Shown here: in pieces, positions 46,535 to 55,661 of the stretch
Position numbering within the stretch: the stretch's first letter is position 1
How the letters are laid out: every line of letters begins with the position of its first letter
Assembly (NCBI GenBank): GCA_030761205.1
Contig: JAULJL010000004.1
Span: 35,932,172 to 35,996,171, forward strand
Origin: Fremontodendron californicum
Lineage: Eukaryota; Streptophyta; Magnoliopsida; Malvales; Malvaceae
DNA: 64,000 bases
Direction of reading: 5' to 3'
Made by a program: the position numbers and the translations under genes
Notes under the pieces: model-generated
Told to the model about the DNA's origin: nothing
What the model saw: the letters and a program-made list of their open reading frames with translations, nothing else
Database searches by the model: none

Positions 46535-48328
46535 TCATTGATGCATATCAGTTGGCCTGTCATCTTTCGGGGAATTAATACCATGGTTGCTTCCAATTAA
46601 GTGGTGAAGAAGCACACCTGCTGCAACACTGACATTCAAGCTCTCCACAGCCAAAAAGGACCGGAACTCCTCGCCTGAGCACCCAGAATCCACTTCTGTA
46701 GGTTCCATATCATCAACCTCTACGGCTGCTATGTCCACAGGAATGTTTCCAGGAATCCTAACTAACTGAGTGCATGATCTCTCCACTAAAGGCCTCAAGC
46801 CAGTACCTTCACTGCCTAAAACAAGAATGGTTGGCACACCTGGCAAAACTTCATTCAAGGGAACAGCTTTTGAAGAAACAGAACCCCCAAGAACCCGCCA
46901 ACCATTTTCAGCTGATGAAACTAAGAACTGCATCATATTCTTGCAATATAAAAGCTCCATTAATTCAAGTGAGCCAGCACTTGCCTTGCTCACAACACCA
47001 CTTAACGGAGCTGAATTTTTTGCACATAGCACCACCCCTGAGGCTCCAAAGAAGTAAGCCGACCTAATTATTGCTCCCAAATTCTGAGGATCTGTAACCT
47101 CATCTAAAGCTACCCAAAGAGAACCTTTTTCTTTGTCATTTGAGACAGGGTCCAACTCTTTTATTTTCACCATCTCTAGTGGAGAAGCATCAAGCACCAA
47201 ACCCTGATGGGGGCGGTTATCAACAACCATATTGAGATCATGCTTTGAAACTTCCTTAACATTTAACCCAAGTTTTTCAGCCATCCTAAACACTTTTTCA
47301 AACCCTTTCTTATCCTTCTTTTTCCTATTATTACTACTCAAATCTAATCCTTCTTGGACATACAACGCATAAAATTCCCTTCTTCCAGCAGACAATGCAG
47401 CCAAAACCGGACCCACCCCGTAAACCCCTTCACCAGCCATCTTAGGTAAAGTTGAGTCTGTAGCCTCTTTCCATGTTTTTCTACCCCAACTTTCCTGCTT
47501 ATTCCATCTTCGAAGCTCTGGTTTCTCAGACCCAAGTTCTACGTCAACCATTCCTCTAAACCTACTCTTAATCTTATCCCATCTTGGGTCATTGACAACC
47601 TCAACCTCAACCTCATCCTCATTCTCATTCTCATCTCTTACTTCTTTTTCTTCATTGCTTTCATCCCTTCTGCCATGACTACCATTACGATGATCCCTCA
47701 TCATACCTACCTTCCTACGTCTACTATCTTTCATATCCAGTGACTGAGCACCTTTTTTTCCAAAAAAAGATTCACCAGATTCCTCCCCCGAGGACTGTCC
47801 AGTTTTTCCAACTGTCACCTTCTCCAACCTCTTTGGTGTTTCCTCCCAAGAGGAATGGTTATTCTCTTTCTCCAATCTATCCAACGATTCCTCCCAAGAA
47901 GAACGACTGTTAGTCTTCACAATTGACAGTTTATGTGACCCTTTCGCCTCATTCACTTTCTCTGGGGCTAACCAAGGTAATGATTTTCCCGCTCTAGTTA
48001 AATCCCTCTCTTCACCATCTCTTTTCGAATGCAAACTCGATAAACTTCTAGCTCTTACCAAATAACAACACTGTATAGCACTGCTCATCCTAAAACCACT
48101 TAAAATACTTCTGTGTCTTTCCACACTGCTAAATTTTAAGGGCTTATGGAGAAAGTGGAGAGCTTTATGGGTGCTATACATCAAGGAAGGGTTTAGCGAG
48201 GGTTTTGGACAATATCCAATTAGTAAAGATTGGGTTTTTGAGGTATGAAATTGTTGGACACATTTGGTTTGTGAAGAAAATCTAATAACAATTGGAAATG
48301 CTTGGCTCTTTGTCAGGTTAGAGTACAT
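46535..48328 (-). CDS. SpoU/TrmH-family RNA 2'-O-ribose methyltransferase, organellar
   Basis: Intronless, 597 residues. The C-terminal ~300 residues are a SpoU (SPOUT) methyltransferase. A substrate-binding L30e-like part starts at GEGVYGVGPVLAALSAGRRE, and the three SAM-knot motifs follow: DPQNLGAIIRSAYFFGASGV (motif 1), PTILVLGSEGTGLRPLVE (motif 2) and LNVSVAAGVLLHHL (motif 3). The family methylates ribose 2'-OH in rRNA or tRNA; the best relatives are the RlmB/MRM1-like enzymes that modify large-subunit rRNA. The first ~100 residues are rich in Ser, Arg and Lys with few acidic residues, which fits a plastid or mitochondrial transit peptide. Residues about 110-270 are a long, charged, low-complexity linker (EEKEVRDENENEDEVEVEVV). 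The start is the first ATG of the frame. It is divergent from TIM17. Confidence 0.9.
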   Translation of the reverse strand: MYSNLTKSQAFPIVIRFSSQTKCVQQFHTSKTQSLLIGYCPKPSLNPSLMYSTHKALHFLHKPLKFSSVERHRSILSGFRMSSAIQCCYLVRARSLSSLHSKRDGEERDLTRAGKSLPWLAPEKVNEAKGSHKLSIVKTNSRSSWEESLDRLEKENNHSSWEETPKRLEKVTVGKTGQSSGEESGESFFGKKGAQSLDMKDSRRRKVGMMRDHRNGSHGRRDESNEEKEVRDENENEDEVEVEVVNDPRWDKIKSRFRGMVDVELGSEKPELRRWNKQESWGRKTWKEATDSTLPKMAGEGVYGVGPVLAALSAGRREFYALYVQEGLDLSSNNRKKKDKKGFEKVFRMAEKLGLNVKEVSKHDLNMVVDNRPHQGLVLDASPLEMVKIKELDPVSNDKEKGSLWVALDEVTDPQNLGAIIRSAYFFGASGVVLCAKNSAPLSGVVSKASAGSLELMELLYCKNMMQFLVSSAENGWRVLGGSVSSKAVPLNEVLPGVPTILVLGSEGTGLRPLVERSCTQLVRIPGNIPVDIAAVEVDDMEPTEVDSGCSGEEFRSFLAVESLNVSVAAGVLLHHLIGSNHGINSPKDDRPTDMHQ

Positions 48329-48968
48329 TGTGCGTGTTCTTAGATAGAATTAAAAGATCTACTACTCACTTTATAAATAAGAGATGAACTTGGAAATTGA
48401 AACGGCAGTTCAGTGAAAGAAAACTCTACCTGGATTAAGAGCAGAGGCTTTGAACAAGTAAGGCAATAACCTTATCAACTCCCCGTCAATGGCTAGACAA
48501 GCTTTCTTTAAAGATTTTCCATCATCGGTTCTCTATAACTGATCAAATCAAATGATCTTTTTAGGTTTCATTGGCTACTTAAGATTAAAACGACACCGCC
48601 TCCATAGCAAAACCTCCCGCCTTTTCTGTTTCTGAAGTGACTGAAATATCCTTCTTAAATGCCGACAATCTTTACTTGTTTTTTCGGCAATACGAATATC
48701 TTCTTCTTTTCCTACAAGAAATTTGTTTGAAATTCGATAAAACAAATACACCGTAAATCGAAAATATCTAACTCTTTTGACTTTTCCAGAGGGCTTTTCA
48801 GTCCAATAACTCAAAACCGAACACAAAAAAAGACCCTTCTCCAAGAAAAGGAAGAAAACCTCGAAAAAGTCTCATTTCATTTACCAGCGTCAAAGCTAAA
48901 ACCTCTCCAAAAACCCTCACGACCAGCCCACAGAAAAACCAAACTAAAAAAAAAAAAAAATCTCCAAA
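48329..48968. promoter_or_regulatory. Shared divergent promoter region, SpoU / TIM17
   Basis: The two start codons are 640 bp apart on opposite strands, with no gene between. The interval must hold both 5' UTRs and both promoters. No clear TATA box was seen close to either start. An A-run at 48945-48959 directly precedes the TIM17 ATG. Confidence 0.6.
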
Positions 48969-49613
48969 ATGGGAACTCCAGAAACCTCTCGGGAACCATG
49001 CCCTGATCGCATCCTCGACGACATCGGCGGAGCGTTTGGGATGGGAGCGGTGGGAGGATCGGCTTTCCACTTCCTCAAAGGCGTCTACAACTCGCCAACT
49101 GGTTCACTCTTCCTCGGCGGCTCACAAGCCGTCCGCATGAACGCTCCACGTGTGGGTGGAAGCTTCGCTGTCTGGGGTGGTCTCTTCTCCGCCTTCGATT
49201 GCACCATGGTTTATGTTCGCCAAAAGGAAGACCCTTGGAACTCCATCTTCGCCGGCGCCGCCGCGGGTGGCTTCCTTCAGATGCGCCAAGGACTAGGCGC
49301 CTCAGCTCGATCAGCCCTTTTTGGTGGGGTCTTATTGGCACTTATCGAAGGAGCTGGGATCATGCTCAACAAAGTCCTCTCCGCCCAAGAAAATATGCCT
49401 GTAATGATGGAAGAACCTGGACCTGGAGTTGGACTCCCAATGGGCTTGCCAGGTCAGACCAGATACGAGGTTGCATCTTCGTCGGATTCAGGTTGGTTTG
49501 GAGGGTGGTTTGGTGGAGGCAAGAAGAAAGATGAAGTCAGAAGTGGAGCTGCTAAAACAGAGATTTTGGAGAGTTTTGATGCACCGCCGGTGCCAACTTT
49601 TGAACTAAAGTGA
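48969..49613 (+). CDS. TIM17: Mitochondrial import inner membrane translocase TIM17
   Basis: Intronless, 214 residues. TIM17 is a core subunit of the TIM23 complex, which moves presequence proteins across or into the inner mitochondrial membrane. The Tim17/22/23 fold is plain: the N-terminal REPCPDRILDDIGGAFGMG, then GG-rich transmembrane segments around residues 18-40, 60-82, 88-108 and 112-135, with FAVWGGLFSAFDCTMVYVR and KEDPWNSIFAGAAAGGFLQM between. The C-terminal extension (about residues 140-214) is plant-typical, Gly-rich with GWFGGWFGGGKKK, like the TIM17-2 type. The ATG is preceded by AAA. AATAAA at about 49702 is a likely polyadenylation signal. The divergent neighbour also encodes a probable organellar protein. 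Confidence 0.94.
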   Translation: MGTPETSREPCPDRILDDIGGAFGMGAVGGSAFHFLKGVYNSPTGSLFLGGSQAVRMNAPRVGGSFAVWGGLFSAFDCTMVYVRQKEDPWNSIFAGAAAGGFLQMRQGLGASARSALFGGVLLALIEGAGIMLNKVLSAQENMPVMMEEPGPGVGLPMGLPGQTRYEVASSSDSGWFGGWFGGGKKKDEVRSGAAKTEILESFDAPPVPTFELK

Positions 49614-51361
49614 AATGGGAGCATTTAAAGAGGTTAAAAGTTTTACTTTTCATTGTTCTTTTAATTCTTTGATGAAAGTATAATTGTAGCTTAATTAGTA
49701 TAATAAACAATTGAAATTTTTTTGTATTTCTTGAGGGATTTAATTCAGTTGTGCCTTGTTAGGAGATATTGGTTTGCAGTATGCTTGTATGTAATGTATT
49801 TCAATGGTTATGTTGCTATTACTTTCGCTGCCCTTCTCCTCGTAAAGGTCTTTGCTTTACTATAGATAGTTTCATGAACTAGCAATTTTGCTGCATGAAA
49901 TTCTGATTTCTGTTTGTTAACTTATTGATTTTTCTTAAAAATCTTTTCATGGTTAAAATCCAATTTTTGCCATCTGAGTTGTGTCTTCATATCAGTTATA
50001 GGTTTATAATCATGCAGGGGCATTTCTGCTTGTACATGGAAACAAGACATTCATTTTTGTTATCAAAATGGACGTTATTGTCTGTGTGTAAATATGTAAT
50101 TTTATTTTCATCCTTTCCATCAGCAATTTCCATGACTTGTCGTTGTTGTTGTTTTCTTTGTTGTTAATGACTCGGGGACTTGCTATCAAAAAGTTAAAAA
50201 ATAATTTCTTGAAGAGGTTTATTTTGTGAGAGCAGATCATAAAATTGAATCTTTAGTCTTTACCTATTGGCTAGATGGTGGTTATATCTTATATTTGGTT
50301 TTAATAGGACAGGCAGTGTTAAGGTAAATGCTATCTAATATCCAAGATGTCTTACTTATAAAGTCCTTCCCTCCTTCTCCCCCCCTCTCTTCTCTCCCAA
50401 TCTCACTCCCACTTATCGATTGTGACCAATCATCCGCCAGATGCGGCAGCAGCGACGCCGATAGGTAGGATGGGGTAGTTTTACTTGCCTCAAACTTCTT
50501 TTTCTGATGAAATCAAGTTGATCTGTCTATGACCCTGGACTGGCATAAGGCAAAGACTGATCGCTGATGGTTTTTTTTTGCCAGGCAACAATTATTTATT
50601 ATAAGAGATAACGATGCAGCACGTCCACATTCAGAAAAAAAAAAAAAAAAAACTATGATAGGGGGGCTAGGAAGCCAGTTCAGGTTGAAAACAAGTGTTC
50701 AGTTTAAGCATACCAAATCCTTGCTACTAGAGACTAGAGAGAAATACCTTGCAATTACACCATTAAGAAATCCACATCATGTGACACATTTCTATAAAAG
50801 GAACCAAGTGGCAGTCACGGGCTATGTTATCCGAATTTTTTATTTTTTTTAAAATATTCATGTTTAACATATATTTGAATATGGGTATAAAAATTGAACA
50901 AATTCGTGTCAGAGACATATCCGTATCCGACATTCAATCTCCGAATCCAAGATAGATCACCGGATAGCACCACACTGAAGGACTCCAATTCCTTGAGGTT
51001 ACCAAGCAGCAGACCATACCACGCCAAAATGTAAAATGGTAACTCAGAGGCTGCCAGGACCCTTCATGTTCTGCTTTGCCGCCTCCAATTCATGCCTAGA
51101 TGTTTGCTGAATTTCAGAGTTTGGTAGCGTAAATTTCAAAGTATGAATTTATGATATAGTAAAATTCAAGATTTTTCAACCAAAGTAGTTCAAAGTTAAA
51201 TAGAGAAAAAGAAGAAAAACTAGCTAAAATATTTATAGCAGAAGACAAAACATGGCCGGCTTTATTGTCCAAGAAAAAACACAAAATCCTGAGAATCAAA
51301 ATCCAACCAAAATTTTAATAAATTACCATTTCCCACACTATCAAAAATCACTTATAATAAA
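49614..51361. other. Intergenic region TIM17 / HIBADH-like
   Basis: It holds the TIM17 3' UTR and non-coding sequence. An A17 run lies at about 50636-50652. A copy of a dispersed repeat (inverse of those at 53,165 and 53,830) lies at about 50844-50955. No gene is seen. Confidence 0.5.
50844..50955 (-). repeat. Dispersed repeat, TCGGACTCGGGTATG family, inverted copy
   Basis: The plus strand reads ACATATCCGTATCCGACATTC; its complement matches the GAATGTCGGAnACGGGTATG core of the copies at 53165 and 53833. It ends in a TTTTTTTTAAAATATTCATG stretch equivalent to their A-rich end. Confidence 0.55.
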
Positions 51362-52384
51362 ATGCGATCATTACCATTTCTACTCCGCTCATTCTCTCGC
51401 AACTATCCCTACTCTCAAACTCCCTCTCCTCCTCACCTCACCTTTCTCCGCCGCTCCATGGCCACATCCGCCGCTGCCGAACCCATCAGCCCGTCAAACA
51501 CCCGCGTGGGATGGATTGGAACTGGCGTAATGGGCCGAGCCATGTGTGCTCATCTAATCAACGCTGGCTACACTCTCACCGTCTTCAACCGAACCCTCTC
51601 CAAGGCGCAACCCCTCGTCGACATGGGCGCTCGCCTAGCCCAGACCCCCCATGACCTCGCCGCCCAATCCGACGTTGTTTTCTCCATCGTCGGCTACCCT
51701 TCGGACGTCCGCCAAGTTCTCCTCGATCCCACTGATGGAGCCCTCTCTGGTCTCCGTCCCGGTGGCATACTCGTTGACATGACAACATCGGAACCTTCCC
51801 TCGCCGTCGAAATATCCGCTGCCTCCTCCTCCAAGAACTGCTCCTCCATCGACGCCCCGGTCTCTGGCGGCGACCGCGGCGCCAAGAACGGGACCCTCGC
51901 GATATTCGCGGGCGGAGACGAAGCCATCGTCCACCGTTTAGATCCCCTCTTTACCCTCATGGGAAAAGTTAATTACATGGGGTTCAGCGGAAAAGGCCAA
52001 TTCGCGAAATTAGCGAATCAAATCACTATAGCATCAGCAATGGTCGGATTAGTAGAAGGAATTATTTACGCCCACAAAGCAGGGCTCAATGTGGCGAGGT
52101 TTTTGGATGCAATATCGACGGGTGCAGCTGGCTCAAAATCGTTGGATTTGTATGGGAGCAGGATTTTGAAGAGGGATTTCGAACCGGGTTTTTTCGTGAA
52201 CCATTTTGTTAAGGATTTGGGGATTTGTTTAAAGGAGTGTCAAAACATGGGACTTGCTTTGCCCGGTTTGGCTTTGGCTCAACAGCTTTATTTGTCGCTT
52301 AAGGCTCATGGGGAAGGGAATCTTGGAACCCAAGCTCTGATTTTGGCTCTGGAGAGGCTCAACAACGTGACCCTTGATTCTTAA
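51362..52384 (+). CDS. 3-hydroxyisobutyrate dehydrogenase-like protein, mitochondrial
   Basis: Intronless, 340 residues. It belongs to the beta-hydroxyacid dehydrogenase family (NAD(P)-dependent; 3-hydroxyisobutyrate and valine breakdown, or glyoxylate-type reductases). The Rossmann nucleotide loop is GTGVMG at residues 53-58, and the substrate-binding segment DAPVSGGDRGAKNGTLAIF is at about 164-182. The catalytic lysine is K216 in GQFAKLANQ. The all-helical C-terminal domain carries GSRILKRDFEPGFFVNHFVK. Starting at the first ATG gives a 45-residue leader rich in Arg, Ser and Pro with no acidic residues before residue 40, a likely mitochondrial presequence; a second ATG at residue 33 would remove most of it. 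It is closest in layout to plant 3-hydroxyisobutyrate dehydrogenase-like 1. The exact substrate cannot be told from sequence. Confidence 0.92.
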   Translation: MRSLPFLLRSFSRNYPYSQTPSPPHLTFLRRSMATSAAAEPISPSNTRVGWIGTGVMGRAMCAHLINAGYTLTVFNRTLSKAQPLVDMGARLAQTPHDLAAQSDVVFSIVGYPSDVRQVLLDPTDGALSGLRPGGILVDMTTSEPSLAVEISAASSSKNCSSIDAPVSGGDRGAKNGTLAIFAGGDEAIVHRLDPLFTLMGKVNYMGFSGKGQFAKLANQITIASAMVGLVEGIIYAHKAGLNVARFLDAISTGAAGSKSLDLYGSRILKRDFEPGFFVNHFVKDLGICLKECQNMGLALPGLALAQQLYLSLKAHGEGNLGTQALILALERLNNVTLDS

Positions 52385-53164
52385 ACCTGGTAAACTGTTA
52401 AATACTTGCATGTTTGTTAAATTTCTAGTACTACATTGACGATCCAGATTCAGTATTATGGTAACTTAAAATTATGCGGTGTCATTGTTTGTTGCAGTTT
52501 ATAACATATTCAGTTTGGTCGATTTTATTTTGATAGCTTATTGCTTTTATGTGCTGCCATTTACAGTCTCTCTTGATAACTCGAGATAGGCTAATTTGCA
52601 ATATTGTGTTTTTGCTGCTACATTTAATGTTTATATCTAACCTATGGTGCAAGCAATGCATTGAATGGCGGTAGAAAATTATTTTTACTCTCTTCATTCA
52701 TCATTAAGTTGTTTGAGCTTGAGTCAGTAGATGATACCTGTTATTGTAGAGTTGGAAGTAAATATGGCTTGAATGTTATACCACTGTAGCCTTTGCAGCA
52801 AAATTGTGAAACCGCAATCGCATATGCATTTACGGTGCTGTAGTTCAGACTTCAGAGTCGTCTTCTTTATATATAGAAGTTGCTTTTCATTTCCTTATAT
52901 TAAATATGACTCGATTCGGGCCAAGATAATAGCTTGAGGCTAGCCTGACCTTACTTTCAAAAAGGTCACAAGTTAACATTCCCTCTTCCCAACTATCAGA
53001 AAAAGAACAAGACTTTTATATGCCTAGCCAGTAAACTTCCCTCTAAGACTATTTATCCCCTATTCTGCGAAGTTGCAACTCTACTACTTAGTGGATGTAT
53101 CTATACATTATCTTCTGCTAGGCAGAATGTGAATGATGAATGATCTATATACTATAGACTCCAA

Positions 53165-53340
53165 TGTTACTCAGACTCAGGTGTGAGTGCTGGATACGGG
53201 TATGAGTCTGATACGGGTATGTTCAACTTTTTTAAGTTTTTCCATGTATATGGAGGGTCTTTGGAGGGTTATATTCTCGTATTCATGTCCGGATATGTGT
53301 CGGATACAGGTGTTGGACACGAGTACTTGAAAAAAAATGA
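53165..53340 (+). repeat. Dispersed repeat, TCGGACTCGGGTATG family, copy 1
   Basis: It starts ATGTTACTCAGACTCAGGTG, contains GGATACGGGTATG, ATTTGGAGGGTC-like and CGGATATGTGTCGGATACAG blocks, and ends TTGAAAAAAAATGAAGAGT. It matches 53830-54000 along its length. Confidence 0.75.
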
Positions 53341-53829
53341 AGAGTCAAAGCAACATAGATAGACTTTATTTGTTCTCGACTTGAAATGATAAGTTGAATA
53401 GCAAAGAACATCATTTTTTAGTGGAACTGGCATTTATGTGCCTTAGTAGGCTTCATTTTGTTTCCAAGCAAGAAAAAAGAAGGGGTTGGGGGAGGGTTAT
53501 AATTTATAGAGATGTTCTGCAATAAGACGGCATGCCTAATACTGCAGGGCAGTGTTATCTGAGCATGTTAGGTGTCAGAAAACTTTACTTGCTTTATCAT
53601 AGATTTCGTATAGTAGTACAATCTTCAAAATTGGACATCAAGCACTTTCAGTTTTCAGGTTTAATGCCTTTCTTCTTCTGAGACACGCAGTCGTGCACAC
53701 GCTTTATTTAGAAGGAACTATGTATAATATGCACACTATCATAATGGTTCACACACACAGAGACATACACAGACCTTTTTTTTTTTGAAGTTTAAACTGG
53801 CAGGATTGCAAATGTCTCTGAAGTTGCAA

Positions 53830-54000
53830 CACTATGTTACTCGGACTCGGTTATGAATGTCGGACACGGGTATGTATGATTTATTCTAAATTTTTTCATG
53901 CATTTGGAGGGTCCTTGGGTATCATATCTTCGTACCCTTATTCGGATATGTGTTTGATACAGATATCGAACATGGATATTTCAAGAAAAATGAAGAGTAT
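53830..54000 (+). repeat. Dispersed repeat, TCGGACTCGGGTATG family, copy 2
   Basis: Starts ATGTTACTCGGACTCGG, contains CGGACACGGGTATG, TTGGAGGGTCCTTGGGT and CGGATATGTGTTTGATACAG, and ends CAAGAAAAATGAAGAGTA. Confidence 0.75.
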
Positions 54001-54159
54001 ATATGATCCAAGTTTGTTTTCCTTTTGATTGTCTAACCCACAAAATAGTTAAGGCATCCGAAACTTTTTTTCCCATTATAAGGCAACCTGACAAGGATGC
54101 CCACTTAAATGATTCCGATCAATCTACTAGCATCTAATTAAATGAAGTGGAAGGACTAA

Positions 54160-54395
54160 GTTTGTAGCAGCCTAGCAGGACCATCCTACTGAAATTAGTG
54201 GTCATTCCTTTGTTCATTGATAGCATTATGAGTGAAGAACTAAATTAAACAACATAGTAAGACCATTCCACTACAAGTAGTGGCCAAGAAAGTTTTCCAT
54301 AAATTAATTAGGAGCGAAGGGTTAAATTATTTTCAGTAGCAGCCTACCTAGCAGGGTCATTCCATTGTGGATAGTGGCCATGAAAGTTTTCTTTT
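54160..54395. repeat. Three degenerate ~85-95 bp tandem units
   Basis: Cores recur in order: CCTAGCAGGACCATCCTACT (54172), CATAGTAAGACCATTCCACT (about 54253) and CCTAGCAGGGTCATTCCATT (about 54347). Each is followed by a TAGTGGnCAn segment, and the last two also by GAAAGTTTTC. Confidence 0.65.
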
Positions 54396-55520
54396 ATTGC
54401 ACTCTGAATTAAGCTCAAGACTCTGTTTTTCATTGATATGATATTATTAAACTGTTTGTCTGAGTGCGTGTTTCGCTAAGGTGCGTCAAAGTCTTTGGAG
54501 ACTTTGGCAATACTTTCTTTTGGTCTTCGTCCAAAAAGGCATATCCTCTTTTGGCTTTTCTTTCTTTTCTTCCCCTCCCGTCCCCAGTCTCCAAACTGGC
54601 AACATCAACCACTTACCCACCTATTTAAATACAACCCCTCCAATACCGTTATACTATTTTTTCCAACAGATGTGATACCCTAAACATTTGCATACGAAAA
54701 GGCCAAAAAAAAAAAATTGAAAATTTGGGAGCCAAAGAAAATTAATTAGTAATAGACTTGACTATTTTTGAATATGACACGAAAAAATAATACTAATACG
54801 ATACAAATGTATGAACGTGTCAAAATTTATATAACATGAATTATTAAAGTGTCAAAATTTATATTAATATATAATATTTTAAATACGATTATGACATAAA
54901 AAATCACGAATATGACGTAATTACGTGGATTTTTAGATTTAATTAGTATGGAAAATGTTAATCAGTGTTAGTGGTACTAATTAAGGTAATATTTATAAAA
55001 ATAAAAATATAATTAATGCATTTTTTTTAATTTAATAGAAATCATGTATTAAATGCAATTTTTTTTTTTTTAAAATGATAATTAATTAATATTTAAATGA
55101 TGTTTATAGGTACCGATTAAACGGGTCCGATTAGTATTTTTAATTTTTTTTAATTTTTGGGGTATACTAATAGTAATACTGTAATAGTAGTATGTTTCAT
55201 GTATAGGAAACACCGTTTTGGAGGGGTCAGTACCAAGAAAAGAAGAAACATCTTTTGGAATGTGAAAAAAGAAAAAAGTAGTCTTTCTCAGTGTTCCATC
55301 GGACCATCACTTTGAAGTGTTCTAAGTTCTAACCACATCTATTATTGAATGCCCTTTTTCACACCATGTTCGTAGGGGTTGGGTCTTTAACGAGAATCAT
55401 TTAATAAGAATCATTGTAAATTGGAGTATTTATCATTGGCTCAAGTTTCCAAAGAAAAGTAGCCAATCATGACATAGCCCTTGAATACTCCCTTAACCCC
55501 TTGAATACTCCCGAAGTGTT

Positions 55521-55527
55521 TATAAAT
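55521..55527 (+). promoter_or_regulatory. Probable TATA box of the receptor kinase
   Basis: TATAAAT lies 135 bp before the ATG, a normal distance for a plant TATA box plus a short leader. Just upstream CCTTGAATACTCCC occurs twice (about 55480 and 55499). Confidence 0.5.
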
Positions 55528-55661
55528 GTTCAACGCCTGAAGCTTTGAAAGCATAGCCCTTAAAGCTTCTTCCGTTCTTCATTACTTTCCATTTCACTTA
55601 CTCAAGCTTTGAAAACATAGTCCCTTCAGTGGGATTCTGATACTGAATTTCACTCACCCAA

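Larger units (their letters stand above)
52385..55661. other. Intergenic region HIBADH-like / receptor kinase
   Basis: No gene. It contains two direct copies of a dispersed repeat (53165-53340 and 53830-54000), three degenerate copies of an 85-95 bp repeat (54160-54395), CG-poor AT-rich DNA at 54690-55150 with T/A runs, and the receptor kinase promoter at the right end. Confidence 0.55.

Noticed and set aside
46770..47067. Plus-strand frames of 95 and 97 codons
   Set aside because: They are shadows of the SpoU methyltransferase coding strand.
49075..49534. Arg-rich frames overlapping TIM17
   Set aside because: They are out-of-frame or antisense shadows in a GC-richer coding region.
51585..51960. 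Minus-strand frames opposite the HIBADH-like gene
   Set aside because: Antisense shadows; the plus-strand product is a clear full-length family member.
54960..55135. Possible fourth member of the small MITE family
   Set aside because: The AT-rich centre is similar, but I could not find matching inverted ends.
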